A program made the position numbers and the translations under genes. The notes beneath the pieces were generated by a model, which ran no database searches, had not been told where the DNA came from, and was given only the letters and a program-made list of their open reading frames with translations. Below, one piece after another: positions 34,711 to 47,877 of a stretch of DNA of 64,000 nucleotides (the first letter of the stretch is position 1; every line of letters starts with the position of its first letter). The DNA is from Xylaria sp. FL1777 (Eukaryota > Ascomycota > Sordariomycetes > Xylariales > Xylariaceae): NCBI GenBank assembly GCA_022578965.1, contig MU400512.1, forward strand, positions 248,001 to 312,000. The letters run 5' to 3'.

Positions 34711-37601
34711 TTCTAATTCGTCTCTGTGTTGCATCCCGCTGGTGGGAAACCCATATTCAGGTTGGCAGGGCTGGCTCAAAGGGTGTGTGGTGGCTTTTTC
34801 GGTGTGATGTCGGGAATTGGTCTTCTTCATGATGGTGAGGTGACGTCGCTTGACGAAGAGTGAGCCGAAGGGGTGTTGACGGCTCATAGGCTATGCTATG
34901 TAGACTGCATAAAATCTATGTTTCTTTTCTGTGTGCCATCTTCCTGCGGCGGCTTGCTGGCCACACATAAATGCCCTCCCATCTCTTTTAGCGCGGCACG
35001 CATACCGCTCTCACCGGCTGCTACTAGCGTTTTGAATATTCCTTGATGGCCTCCAGGTGGCTATAGCTAGGGGTCATATCTAACTCTAATGCCTTGCCCA
35101 TATTAGCACAGAAAGGGCCTTCCTCCTCCCAAGTTGTCATGTTCCCACTGCACATGCTAGTCCCAGACCTAGCATATAAGTGACATTCATTATTACGCAA
35201 AAAAACAGCACTTTCGACGGGTACCTAGTTTCACCTACCCCCTTTGTCCTAGTACTACCGGCATGTCAAACGGGGTGTGGCAGTTTAACAGTTTGAAGTG
35301 GTTGTTTTTAAACAGTTCATCTTGAAAATTATCGATGAGCTGTTTTCTTCGCGGCAATCGCGATATTGTTCTTTATCTCTCGCTTACTTCTAAATATCCT
35401 TTAGGCGAGGCAGCATATGGTGGGTAGGAATTATCGGCATACCTTACTAGTTAGAAGCACGCTCAAGGTTACTAATTCTTAGCTGCAACATTAGCAAGTA
35501 ATACGACATATCATGAATCTATAGGGAGTCATACAGAGTCTTCTTTAAGCCCAGGCGTTGCAGTATTGCCTATTGACTCTTCCGCCCTGCTAGCATGTTT
35601 CAACGACCTTGTAATTTGCTTTTGGAAAAGATGAGAGACATGTGATAGGCGACGCTTATTATTGAGTGCCCATGACGCACAACTGATTAGAACTGAGCCT
35701 TAGATTCAACGTCTGGCAACTTGTTTGCTAGCTAGTCTGACTAAAAATATTGATCACCTGAGGCTGACGTGCTGCACATTTTCTAAATCCCGAAATACTT
35801 TCCAACGGTGAAGATGTACAGCTTCTAAGCCACACAACACGTCCCCTTCTATTGCAAATTAGGCTATACATCAAAACTTGAGGGACCTTCCCTCCATATG
35901 CTGCAGCCACGATGTGAAGTAGTTTAATGATCACGCTATAACCACCTTGTGATCAGAGGATAAGCACGCGTATTCCTGCACGTCTCTGTCTGTTGCCTAA
36001 TTTTGATACTCTTGAGGCATTAAATACGGTGTATGAAGGGAGCCATCCCTCCCAGATATTACCGGATTCTCGCTGTAGAACTTAAAGATGGTGTGTACGA
36101 TGGAAACTTGTTGTAGTTGATGTCGAAATATGAATAAGCTGCATAATCTGTTCAAAGGGAAAGGGTGTTGCGACAAATATTATATGCCCTCCTACCGAAG
36201 AGTGCGGGAGGTCCCCGCGATGAAAGGACAGATCGCCACTTGTGGTGCAGTACTCATAGTCAAGTATATCTTAGGACATTTGATCGTGTCCGGCGAACTT
36301 GTTTGTGCAGATATGATGGGCTAACCATATCATACGACAAGGACAGATATCTCGCCTGTTTGCTCTTCTAGGCTCCCTGTGCAACAATACATACCTACAA
36401 TTTATCCTATTATACTTCCCTTGGCAAGTTATGTACAGCTTCGAGGATGGAATACATGCTAGACGGGTCGAATAGCTACCCCTAACCCCTTTTTCTTCTT
36501 TGCCCTTACAAATGAAAAAACCTTTTTCGAGGAATCTCATAAAAGACAAACAGATAGTTGTTCGACTCTATAGAGAGAATAATTGAAAGGCTCTGACGTC
36601 TTTTTACTATGCTGTCGCTTTATTAAACGACGTATGAGCCAAATTTGCCGATAAGAACTCGTAGCTCTTTTGGATGCCAACAATGCTCCTTCACAATAAT
36701 GGTTATCCGGTAATACAGATTATGGTCATGTAAATTCCACCGTGTCTGCGTCCTTCAATCATGATCCGGAACAACAAAATCTCTGCAAAGTAGTCCATAA
36801 CTTGGGACTCAGTACAACTATTTTAAAGGCGCGTCTAGGACACAGGACTAGAATAGCATAACAGGATCTATTCTAAATTTGAGTTTCTTCACTGGCTCTT
36901 CAGTCTCAGGACTTATCGACCTGTCACTCGGGGGCAGTTTTCCGAGTACAATTCTTCCATTTTGACCCCGGCTATCGTTCTCCTCGTCTATCTTTACACT
37001 GGATTTTGGCTTGAAATACGAAATTTTAATCAATAACCCGTGTTCCTGCTTACTTTAGACACATTTTATCTTTAAAAAGGAGAATTTTACTCTGCCAAAC
37101 GAGATTTTGGAAATAGATTATCCTCTGAGAATTACGCTATCTTTGGTTGTCGAACCTGTTAGAAGTAAGTGATGGATTGTGACCGTGTCTCTAAGAGTCT
37201 GGTCTATATTCGATAGAGATGTTGGCTGTGTGTCATCTAAGCCATACCTATAATCTATTCGCGTTGATGCAGGGAGTTCTCCCGTGTTCCTTGGGTTAAA
37301 AATTGGTGAGTAGGAGAAGGTAAAAACCATAGAATGCGGAGAACAAGTAGATCAGCCACATTGCATAGCCCTTGGTCCGCGATCGCTACCCGTCTCGGTC
37401 ATACATCAGTCGGATTGGGGGATCCCCGCACTTAATTCCTTATGCCGTACTCGCTTGCTTTACGCAGTAACCCTGATGGACCGACTTAGCCTGGGGTCTA
37501 TATTCGTGATGGTTATTTGACTTACATCACTCTCTCCGTCGCTTTATACAGAAATTTAAGGTATTTCTAACCCCCCAATTCAACAGTACTTTGTATTAAC
37601 C

Positions 37602-38582
37602 ATGAGTAGACCTCATAATAGAATCATGGCCCCGCAATCGAGACTGGAAGGCAAAGTAGCCATTGTCACAGGTGGTGCATCGGGATTCGGCAAGGGGATT
37701 GCTACCAAGTTCGTCGAGGAGGGTGCCCAAGTTCTCATCGCAGACCTCGCCGATGCGGCTGGTCAAGGCGTAGCGAAGGAGCTAGGGTGTGCCTTTACGG
37801 TCGGAGATGTGACGAAGCGCGAGGATTGGGAGCGGCTGCTGAAAGAAGCCGTTGACAAGTTTGGGAAGCTCGATATCGTCGTCAACAATGCCGGTGCTGC
37901 TTATCCTAATAAAGCGACCGAAGAAGTCACAGAAAAGGATTTCGACCTCGTTATGAACGTTAATGTTAAGTCAGTTTACTTGTCTACGAATGTTATCGTG
38001 CCGTATTTCATGGAGAAGAAAATATCTGGATGCTTCATCCAGATTGCGTCCACAGCTGGAGGTAAGTTACGGTGTTCGGCGCTCGTCAATGTCTAAGCTA
38101 TCACACAATTAATTACTTTCTATTCCTATTTTTCCCCCCTTCTTTTGGTACAAAGCCCACTGTGAGAGGAACGGAACTAATGTCTTGACGTATAGTGAGG
38201 CCCCGTCCACGTCTTACATGGTATAATGCATCCAAAGCGGCGGTTATCAATGCTACGAAGGTTTGGGGACCAGGCTCACAAAGTTATAAGAGCTTTTAAT
38301 TGCTAACAACTATACTACCTCAAGGCCATGGCTGTCGAGTACGGACCACAGCAGATTCGATTGAACTCAGTATCTCCCGTCATTGGAAGCACTGGTATGA
38401 CGCATCTCTTCATAGGCAAGGCAGATACGCCCGAGAATCGCAAAGCTTTTGAGTCTACGGTACCGCTGGGCCGAGGAAGCACACCGGCAGATGTTGCCAA
38501 TGCATGTTGCTATCTTGCTAGCGACGAAGCAGCATTCATCACGGGCATAAATCTTGAAGTGGACGGTGGCCGCTGTGTGTAA
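37602..38582 (+). CDS. Short-chain dehydrogenase/reductase, FabG-like
   Basis: NAD(P)-dependent oxidoreductase; substrate unknown. Exons 37602-38061, 38196-38260 and 38325-38582 give 260 aa, typical of FabG-like/glucose-dehydrogenase-like SDRs. The cofactor loop TGGASGFG is at 23-30 and NNAG at 95-98. The catalytic set is Ser150, Tyr163 and Lys167 (YNASK), with Ser on exon 1 and Tyr/Lys on exon 2, 13 residues apart as expected. The C-terminus has AMAVEYGPQQIRLNSVSP and ends DGGRCV. The small middle exon (65 bp) makes the gene easy to miss. Its donor is the unusual GTTTGG, but the downstream TGCTAAC branch and CAAG acceptor are good and phase closes. A second ATG at 37626 is an equally possible start. 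The neighbours give no pathway. Confidence 0.9.
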
Positions 38583-39986
38583 GCTAGCCCTAATATTACC
38601 ACTCATGTTGTGGCCTAGATATAATGGTTTAATATTAGGTGCATTTTAAGGAGGTGACGGCCGAACAAATAAATACGGTACTAACTAATGAAAGTAAAAA
38701 TTAATACATGATTAAGGTGCTTCCTTAGTTCTCATATATATTTCTCAACATTTCACCCACTTTCTCGTGTCTACGGGAATCTACAGTACTAACTCGTAAA
38801 ACCGGTGTATAAAGCAAAAGAGTATGCAATTTATCACGTTAATAAGCTTCATGGCTCCTTATTCTCAGCCTTTTCAAGATCAAATAAAGTTTTATATAAG
38901 TTATTTTAACATGGAATAGCATTAATATCACTTGAATTTCAGTTGAATGAAGCACACCAAATTTGCATTTCAATCAATACTTTAAAGTCTGTCAATAACA
39001 ACACAGATTCAGATTCCTATCATTAATGAATGAATAATAGTGGTTTAATGGTAGGGATGATAGAGATTTGCATTGAAATAAACTTTTCCTAAGAATACTC
39101 CAAGAACGCCGCAGTTGATGAGCAGTTAATCTACAATTAAATCGTCTTGTTTCTGTGATTGAATGGCTCACAAGTATACCTGTGAATGAGACTCGCTTTT
39201 CAAGAGAGATAACCTTACTTAGATGTTTCAAGTTCTATTAGGCTAGCTGACCGTATATAAACTATGCCGTCCTAGCTTGTTACTACACAGTTCCTGTCGA
39301 GGAATATCTAAGAAACCATGAGCTATATTGTAATTTAATATCTCCTGCTTTTGTGCTCTCACTAATGATTTTAGCTCTTCTCAAAATATCCGTTCTGCTA
39401 CTTTGTAGAATGTTAGTGACGGAACTTACATATTTGTGAAGATTGTAAGACCAGTTTCGCAGGCAAAGGAGTACGGTACTCTAGGCTGGATGACAAGATG
39501 TACACATAAGTACATAGTATATGTCGTACGACCACATAGATAAGCCGACGAATCTAATCCCACTGGGCACACATTTCTATAAGGGCACAGACCTGTATAA
39601 TCTGAGACACTTTCTTCCACTCAAAGAATCATTCCAGGCCCTAGGGCATTATTCAGCCACATGAAGAGATAAGTGACCCGTCATCTGTGTTCGCACACAT
39701 CTATCCATCCATTACCGCCTGCGCTGACCTAATACGCGGCCATTGGAGCACAGCCACCAACTGTAACTTCGGTGACGTACCGGGTGCCGACGAATGCCTG
39801 AAGACTACAGTTCATTGTCTTGAAAGAGGGGTCGTCCTACGTCCTACTCTCCAAATCTCAACGTGAACGCCCCATACAAACCTCGCATCAAGATAAAACC
39901 AAGCATCTACCTAGACCACCATCGCGTGTGTATTGTCATCGCTTTATAGAGTCTTTTTCTTCTGGGCTTGCCAGACGGAACCAACA
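38583..39986. other. AT-rich intergenic region
   Basis: 38590-39400 is conspicuously AT-rich with no open frame of note. It resembles other AT-rich blocks in this window and may be a RIP-eroded tract. Confidence 0.5.
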
Positions 39987-40755
39987 ATGAATGAGATCTC
40001 TTCGTATCGCTCCCCATGTGGGAGAAGAAATCTCGCGCAAACCCTGGTCTTTCCCCAATGGCCTGACGGAATACGTCCTGACGACACGCCCTCCTCTTCT
40101 CTAGATTCAGCTACAATCAATACGCCTTCAACCACAACTGGAGCATCCACCAAGGTTGGCAATGCGGAATGTACCACCCCAAACCGAACCTCGTCAACGT
40201 TCACCATCGATGGCGGCGTCACCAGCGTTCCCGAGCGCGAGAAAACATACAGTATGTGCACACTGGAGTCATTTCTTTCCCTTTCTAGTAACCTGATGAC
40301 TCCCAACGTGTCTCGGGTGCATGCATCAGAGACATAATGTTCACCCAAAAGAGTAATTACTGACTCCAGCGAGCATAGTGATTCGGGACATGAAATCAGG
40401 CGGGGCCGTCACGCTTGTAGATGGGCGTGTCACTCTTGAGCTAGATGCGGGAACCAAGGGGGGTTGGCACTGGCGTTGTGAGGAGCATCCTAGCGGTTGG
40501 ATAGGGTTCCGCAACGCCGTTTCGGCCAGCTACCTGGGACGCGACAATAAAGGCGGTTTCATAGCCAAGGCCGAATATTTAAAGGACTGGGAGATGTTTG
40601 TTCTGCGACCGCGGGACCCAAGGGGTTATAACTTGCTCGTGAAGTATGGTCATACACTGAAGCCAATGGGGATTTCAAATGACGAGACAAAACCTAAACT
40701 AGTAGAGGTTCCAACTTTTGATGAAGCCGCGCGATGGGAGTTTGTGGAGGTATGA
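39987..40755 (+). CDS. Small protein with probable beta-trefoil-like (fascin/ricin-type) C-terminal domain
   Basis: Exons 39987-40251 and 40379-40755 give 213 aa. The 127-bp intron has a GTATGT donor and a CATAG acceptor and retains phase 1. Splicing forms EKTYMIRDMKSG. Residues 1-88 are Ser/Thr/Pro-rich and probably disordered. Residues 89-213 look like a compact beta-rich domain: IRDMKSGGAVTLVDGRVTLE, then GGWHWRCEEHPSGWIGFRN, SASYLGRD, a WEMF strand and a closing WEFVEV. Repeating W-x-F and YLG-type turns at regular spacing recall fascin-like/actin-crosslinking or ricin-type trefoil domains found in fungal hypothetical proteins. This is recognition by pattern only. No signal peptide. Function unknown. 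Confidence 0.7.
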
Positions 40756-41412
40756 TGGGTTTAGAGTATGCACTTCTGTCCATTGATGTATCAAAACCAT
40801 TGACCCCTTTTATGGACCCCCTCGTTGTAGGTCTATACCACTGTTGCCCGCTAATCTGTAAGAGATCTGGAACGGATTGCAGCCCAGCAAAGCAGAAACT
40901 TAAAAATACCCTCACTTCCACTTTCTACGTACTTTTAGAAAATTACCTGCTCCTGAAAGGGTCATGAATACCATGGATGAAAAAAAGGTTCCTCGCTAAA
41001 TAGTTAGAACGCTATCTCTCTTAGCGCATTCTGTATCCGTTAATTCTGTTCCTTCTCAGGTCTATTCCGTGGTTGGTATAGTTATGCTTTTAAGACAATA
41101 CTAGTTATGTTCTTCGTGTGTAGCTAGTGTGCCAAGCATACAACGACATAGTATTGATGGGAGCCAACCTAAAAGCAACGTCCAAAATCCATATTTCAGT
41201 CTACTAACATTGGAGTATTCGACTTGGAGTGGCCGAAACAAAACTAATGCAGGTATAGATTCAGCTTACGGTCTGGATACTTAATTCTTAGGAGGCACAT
41301 TAAAGCGCCTTAGTTTAGTGAAGCCGAAGTTGGGAAGACTACTTTCTATCTGGCATTTCCATGTCTATCATCTATGAACACCGTACGCTAAGTAGACGTA
41401 TAGATACAGAGC
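40756..41412. other. Intergenic, convergent genes
   Basis: Between the tail ends of the trefoil-like gene and UGGT. Nothing recognised. Confidence 0.6.
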
Positions 41413-44400
41413 TTATAATTCATCTTTCGTCCTCGTCTTCACAGTTTCTTCTTCAACTCGTCTGCTCTTCGTATTTGTCTCCTCGACCCCAAGGATCTTC
41501 TGCGAGCCGTCTGGGCCTTTCCTACGCCTGTCTAGCGCCGCAATCTCATCATCATAGATTGTCCACTCTGGAACCTGCCTGCGTGCACGGTCCAATTTCG
41601 GTTCTTTGGTCTGGGGGTTGTTACAGAGATCAATGGTTCTCGCCTCCTTCTGACTCTCATCACTACACCAAGTCTCGCACCATAGCCACTCTTGTGGTAG
41701 GCTGTGGATCGGAATCACAAATTGCATGTGGTTCGGCAGATCCTGGTCAAGATTTGACAAACTATTCGGGTCTAAGCTGAGCTGGTGATATTGCTGTCTG
41801 AGACGATCACCAGCTGCAAGTTGTCTAAAGCGACGAAGATCCACGACATATAGTGCTGAGATGTGGTATGGCATACCGCGCAGGTAGTTCTTCCAGTATC
41901 CCTGTTTCCAGAAACGGAAACCCTCCATTTCCGTGCGGGAATCGCACATGGGTGTGAAGCCGTAAGGCGCGCCATTTAAGTCGTGATTAATGAGATCAAT
42001 CATATCAGTACGCACAATCTGGTCCGCATCGACGAAGATAACCTTGTCGAGAGAGAGTGGAAACAAGACATCGAGGAAAAGAATCTTGTAGCCCCAGATT
42101 TCACGCTGCTTCTCTTTCTGGGAACGTAGCCAATGAGGCCACTTATATGTTACCATTTCATATTTAAATCCGTATTCCTCGGCTAGATGTGGTATAAACT
42201 CTTTGAAGGATGGCGAAAGGAATTGCTCGATGAACCAGAACTTGACGGAGTGCTTCGTATTTTTCATGACTGAAACCATCATAATGTTAAGCATGCGTTC
42301 GTAAAGATGACCGCTTGCCACGGAGAAGATATTGATTTCTGCATGAATCTCATCCGAGAGCGATTTAGACTTAGACTTGGAATTCCCCAAGATTCCCTCG
42401 GCAAATTTAATACCGCGGGAGATAAGGTCGTTGTTATCATCTGCGCTGAGATCCTCCAGCACGTCCACAGTTTCCATACCCTCTTTGCGCTTAAGCCGAG
42501 GATATAGAGTTGTACCTTGGAAGTCCATGAGCGCAACTTCAGTCCCTTCATCACCGGGGACAGCCTCGTAACCCTTGGCACCGACGCTAATAATATCGAA
42601 GATCTCTGAACTTCTACCCTTCTGTAGATGAATGTTATAGTACCCTGGGTTGGCTTTGAATTGGAAGTAACCAATATTTGCCATGATGATCGTATCTGCA
42701 AAGTGCGGATCGAGTTCCGTGCCTAATAGCAACTGTACCCCTCGTGGTGGGCCACTTCCAGGAAGTTGCCGTGAGTGTCCTTCAATAAGAATATGTTCGA
42801 GTTCATAAATCGCTTCCACATCCGACTTGATGGAACTCAGTTTCAAGTTGTCTAGATCATGAATAGATTGCTTGGCAGCGACGAGCCACGCTGGCGGGAT
42901 GTCCATTCCCAAATTGAGTAGAGCCTCGGATGGTAAGCCTTTGAAACTAGCACCCTGAGAGTGAAGCACTCCATTGTCATCGAAAGACGGCTCTGATTGT
43001 AGGACATATCGATAGAATCTCTTGATCGGCAACTCTTCTAGCTTTTCATTTGGGTTAAGGTAAATGCGCAGGAAGACACCGTTTAGTTCAGAAAGGACTT
43101 TTAGAATAGGCGCCCATCTTTGACCCACCTCGCTAGTGGGATTGAGAAGAGCAATGAAGTGAATGTCCGCACTCTTGGGATCACCGACGTCGATAGCGGT
43201 ATACGATGAGTTCCAGAGATCAAATACCGCCGTTCGAATCGAAGCAGACTCAAAAATACCTTCAGGCAAATCTGAAATGGTTGATAATGCGGTGATCGAT
43301 GTAAGCTTCGCAGAAGCAATTGGACTTGAGACTTTGTCTGCAAGACCCAAAGTTTCAGCTGCCTGATATACAGGTAAGATTCTCTTCGATTGCTCAAATT
43401 CAAATAACTGCTGCATATCGTCCTCCTTGAAGACATAGTCGGCATCAATAGGGCCAACGATTCGGCCGTTGACGAGAAGCACTTGGTTTCCTGGTGCTAA
43501 CCCAGAAAATGCAAGGAACCGTGTTAAAGCATGCTCGTATCCATCATCTTGCTTGCCAGCACCGCCGGATATGATGGTCTCTAGAGTTTCTCTATTCTCA
43601 ATTTCCAGAAGCTTACTCGCACTCTCCACCAATACATCATTAATTTCATAGCCGTTTTCAGTCGATATAGGGTTATGAACAATATCAACACGGACACCCG
43701 GGTTGCTCCGACGGAATGCCAGCAAAGAGTGAAGGAGCTGAAGGCCCGAAGGGCTACTGAAATCGGCGACGAGCGTGAAAACAGCCCAAGTTTCCTTAGT
43801 TGTATCCGCATCTGCTTCGATGGAAGGGACTCTGCTGAAAAGATCATCGTGCTCAGAATAAATCTTGTGGACGTTGAGGACCTTGAGAGGATTGTCATCA
43901 TTATCAGGATAGGTGTAGGGATTCCGACGAGCAAGCGCATTTTCAAGGAACAAACTTGGTAACCACATATCATCTGGAATAGTTCCCATGTATACCCTTC
44001 CCTGAACCTGTTGCAAGTCGGCTGAAAGTCTCATGCTCATAGTTTGGAGCCAATTTGCTTCTCGTGGAATAGCATAACCGTCAAGGAATACAGGAGGTAC
44101 GTCGGTATGCGCTTGAAGCCGTTCTACCCAGTGTTTTGCGAGCTGCAGTTGGCTTTCATAATCCTCTGAAGTAAGAATATCGTTGAATGAAAGCTCATCT
44201 GCATCTCCTTTTGGTTTGCGGTTTTTGGTAGCCTTGTCGAAACCTGCGTGCTCGGATTGGGTTGCTTTGTCTCCCGTCATGAATAGCTCGAGAAAAGACA
44301 TGACAGTAGACAGTCCGTAATTCTCTGTCAAATAATAGACCAATTTTGCTCTCTCTTCGGCTTTCTTGGTCGGAGTCAGCGGCACCAAACCGAATCGTAC

Positions 44401-46053
44401 AGGAAGCGCGCGTTTCACGAGACCTTGAAGCCTCTCCACGACCAAGCTAACGTCATCCGCGTTGCTAAAGTCCACTGGGACAACAAGATTAAAGATATCC
44501 CTGCGAACTTGCGGGATCTGCCCCATATAGGATATTTGCATGAGCTATGCTGAACCATTAGTAATCCGTCATCGCGCAACTGAAATTGGTCATATAACAT
44601 ACCATCGAAAGGCTCCGGGAGAAACCAGCATAGCGCTTATCCTTTTCAATATTGTTAAGCCAGATAATTACGCGACCGTCTTCCGCTTGATCTCTCCAAT
44701 CAAATCGTGGCCCTTCGTCATCAGTTTTGGCCATTGTAACCTCTTGATTGCCGAGGAGAGAGATAGCCTCCTTTGCGGTAAGACCAAGGTCTATCACGCC
44801 TTTGATGAACGCTCTCTCTCGTCGAATACTACCAACCAGTGTATACGGATCTATTTGGCGTTCAGGCAACTGCACACCGTTCATCCACAGAGCATTTACG
44901 CCAGCAGGCCCTGCTACTTCTCGGTTTCGACGATGTTCGGTAACAAACGCATCGGAAGCGTTCCGAGCTGCTATCGAGGTAGAAAACCTAGGGAAATCCT
45001 GGGTCAATTTAATCAATGTTCCGAAAGGGTCCTCGCTCTCCATGATGAATGAACCAGTATTAAGACCAAGACCAGCCAATTCACTGGTAGCTAACGGCTT
45101 AAGGTCGCTCACTTCCTCTTCGCGGTCTAAGACGACTTCTGTAGCTGCTGTTTCCTGAAGCCTTTGAACACTAGATTCAGCAGCTTCCCGATCATCGATA
45201 ACGATATAATCGGTTCGTTTGAGCTGGAGCTCCACTCCATAGCCACTGACAGGCAATGCCTCTAACCCGCCTCGCTGAGTTATGCGGTATCTCAAACGGT
45301 AAGATATTTCACCTTTACGGGCCAGGTCCGTAAGCGCTTTGTGAAAAGGGCCAAATTCGGGTTTGGTAATATCGGCGTATAGAATGGCTTCAGCACCACT
45401 GCCTAAGACCCGATCAAAAGGTAGTATACGGATTTGTCTGCCTCCGTGTCAGTGAACATACGTACGAGGAACCTTATTTATACATACGATATTCCAGATA
45501 CGTGGTCATCAGGATTGGCAAGGGTAGCTGAACAATATCGCTTCTTGTTTAGGAGAACCCAATCCTCGCAATTGTCTTCAGCCTCGCCCAACGACGGTGT
45601 CACAGCGGTGTCGTAGTATTGGTAATGTGCCTCTATCCTCGGGGCCGCAGCTCTCATAGAGAGGGCGAGCTTGAAGGTGGACAGCGATTCGGGTGTGGTA
45701 AGGTGACCATCTTGGTGAAGTATGTCGAGAAATCTTTCGTACAAGGCTTTGTCGGTAGTGGAGTCAACGAATGCTCCCTCGGCGATGCGATCAAGCAAGG
45801 GGAAATAGGAAGTGGCGTTTTCTCCAGCAGCTGTCTCTCTGAGGTCCATTCATTAGTCCGGCATTGAAAAGGGGAGGGAAACAAAAGGGCGCCGAGCAGC
45901 TTACAGAAGTTCAATGAGATAAGGAGGAGCAGGGAAAGCGGCCTTCATAGCCACATGGACCGAATGGCCAGCAGTCACGAAGCCAGGGCCAAGGCACACA
46001 GCTGCTAGCAGAGCAGCAGCCAGGCTGCGCGGTAGACTAAACAGTCGTATCAT
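41413..46053 (-). CDS. UDP-glucose:glycoprotein glucosyltransferase (UGGT)
   Basis: ER lumen folding sensor: adds one glucose to Man9GlcNAc2 of misfolded glycoproteins so that calnexin rebinds them. Exons 46053-45905, 45838-45488, 45437-44603 and 44544-41413 give 1488 aa, the usual size. Introns are short (51-66 bp) with GTAAGC or GTATGT donors. The N-terminus MIRLFSLPRSLAAALLAAVCLG is a signal peptide. The middle 1100 residues are the thioredoxin-like and beta-sandwich folding-sensor modules (for example LPFDRVLGSGAEAILYADI and NLVVPVDFSN). The GT24 catalytic domain is in the last 300 residues: KILFLDVLFP, the DAD metal motif at 1284-1286, NLDQDLPNH, and WLWCETWC. The C-terminus is TKDEL, an ER retrieval signal. 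Its head-to-head neighbour is alpha-COP, part of the coat that performs KDEL retrieval. Confidence 0.95.
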
Positions 46054-47877
46054 GACGGCTGATGGCTATAAGATGCGCTATATTATATGCGTGAATCGTT
46101 TACAGAGCGACTTGACTGATAGCATGCCACCAAGGAGCGAGGGGCAAGCAGCTCGGAGCTGGAGCGGGATGCTCCCAGCGGATCGATCGATAGCTCGAAC
46201 TAACAAAAGAGTTGTGCCATATGCAAATCAAATCATCGAGGTGGGATACTACGAGAGGCTGGCATGAGGCCCCAATTGAAAAGTAGTAGAACAGTGCAAG
46301 GTGGCCTCTTCAAGGCGCATGTCGAGTGCAGATTGGCTTTTGTCTACTACAGTATGCAATGTGCCAGCAAGCTTCTTGGGGTTGTAGTGTAGATAGGACA
46401 CTTGGACTCTTGTGTCTGCGCCAATCAATGCTACTTTAAGGTACGCGCAGTTACCGAAGCTGCCAGGGACATAAGTAAGAGGACCAATGAGAGAAGCCCG
46501 AGGTACCCCTCCATGTATTGAGTACCTACATGTCCGAGGGGAGCCCCGCCTGGTTTAAATAATATATAGCTTCGAGCATGCGGGTTGACAAGCAGCAACT
46601 GACTTCAGATATCCGTGAATACTTAGTAGACTGATTAGTCGAATATCTTGTTAATGTTAGCAGAGCAGAAATGACTTTGCTTTTGTTTAAAGAAATACAT
46701 TCGAATAGTAACACAGAGCAAATAATATTACAACCCAATTCTCAACTCCTATTAAACTTCAATGACCTGTCCCTTATGACGAGTGACATATAGGTAACTT
46801 AGACTCGGGTTAGTAATTGAGCATCAAGAGAGGCAGTTAGGCACATTTCCTCGGTTCCATATTCAACTGCACATATCAATGTGTTTCTTTCATGGTCTAT
46901 ATTACAGCGTTGTAATGTTAGTAATAGCTCATTAAGTATGCTTATTAGCGGTGTTGCATATTGATCATACTATACTTGTGAGGAACTTGAATGTCTTTCT
47001 GAGACCATATTGTTAAATATTTCGACTCATCAATGCTAGGGACAGTCTAATACAGCTGTTTTCTTTTCTTAGGTTGGCTATTGTTGTTGCCACTGAGTAT
47101 AGGACATTCGTGATCAATATTCGAGCCTACAGCTTCATTATATGTGAGGCAATAATATTAAGAGTGGCATTCAAACGAAGAAATTATTCGATAAAGTCCT
47201 TGATATGTGCTTTGGCAAATTAAACAATCACCATCCGCGCGGAAATTTGACAGATAAAGAGGTATGAGGTATAGACACTATGGATAGAGATTTCGTATCA
47301 GGTCCTTAAGCTTCTCGAGAACGTACTGTATTTCTTATAAATAAGAATTGAACGGAAAAAAAGACTGTATTTTTTTTATTATAGTTCGGTCCTTTTCCTT
47401 TGAACAAGGAGTGTATAGTTTTTTAAGTGCTAAGTACCTATCCACTACCATGAAGCTTGACTGTGTAGCGGATGAGAACCACTTGCGGACAGCCGTCCGC
47501 CGGCTGAATAAGAGACAGATAAGTAGCTCGAACCCCACAGCCTCGAATTAAACCCACCATATGCAGTAAGTATGCCTGGTGCCACCTTGCGCCGTCTGCC
47601 AGCCCAGGACTGATAGTAAAGGACAGCATCAATCATTAATTAAGCCAAGCTAGTTCGTCGTCAACGGCATACCGCCTGCCTACCTACCTGCCTACCGCCT
47701 ACCACCACATCGCCTCACCTTACCGAGCTCCTCTCCCCAGCGCACCTCGTCGACCTGGCGGCCCAATTCCCCTACAGTTTCTTTTCATCCTCTTTGCCCG
47801 TATCGTCGATTCGAACAGCAACACCGACTATTCACGACCCAAGCTAGGGGCACCCTGCGCCTCTTCCCCCGTTCACC
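46054..47877. promoter_or_regulatory. Divergent promoter region of UGGT and alpha-COP
   Basis: 1.8 kb between two divergent secretory-pathway genes. The centre (46550-47350) is AT-rich. The last 200 bp before alpha-COP is pyrimidine-rich (CCTACC, CCTGCC units), as often seen in fungal 5' leaders. No UPR element was identified with confidence. Confidence 0.45.

Larger units (their letters stand above)
26539..37601. other. About 11 kb without a supported gene
   Basis: Contains the CCCH gene 5' region (CG-rich to about 26800) and then a long tract with only short, overlapping or ATG-less open frames of 60-130 codons, none with a recognisable family. TACCTA/TAGGTA motifs are dense (26911-26930, 29280-29300, 31140-31175, 31370-31383, 34655-34710). 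A doubled CTTCATGCGGG unit lies at about 33363-33385. No tRNA B-box or rRNA-like sequence was found by eye. Non-coding RNAs cannot be excluded. Confidence 0.55.
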
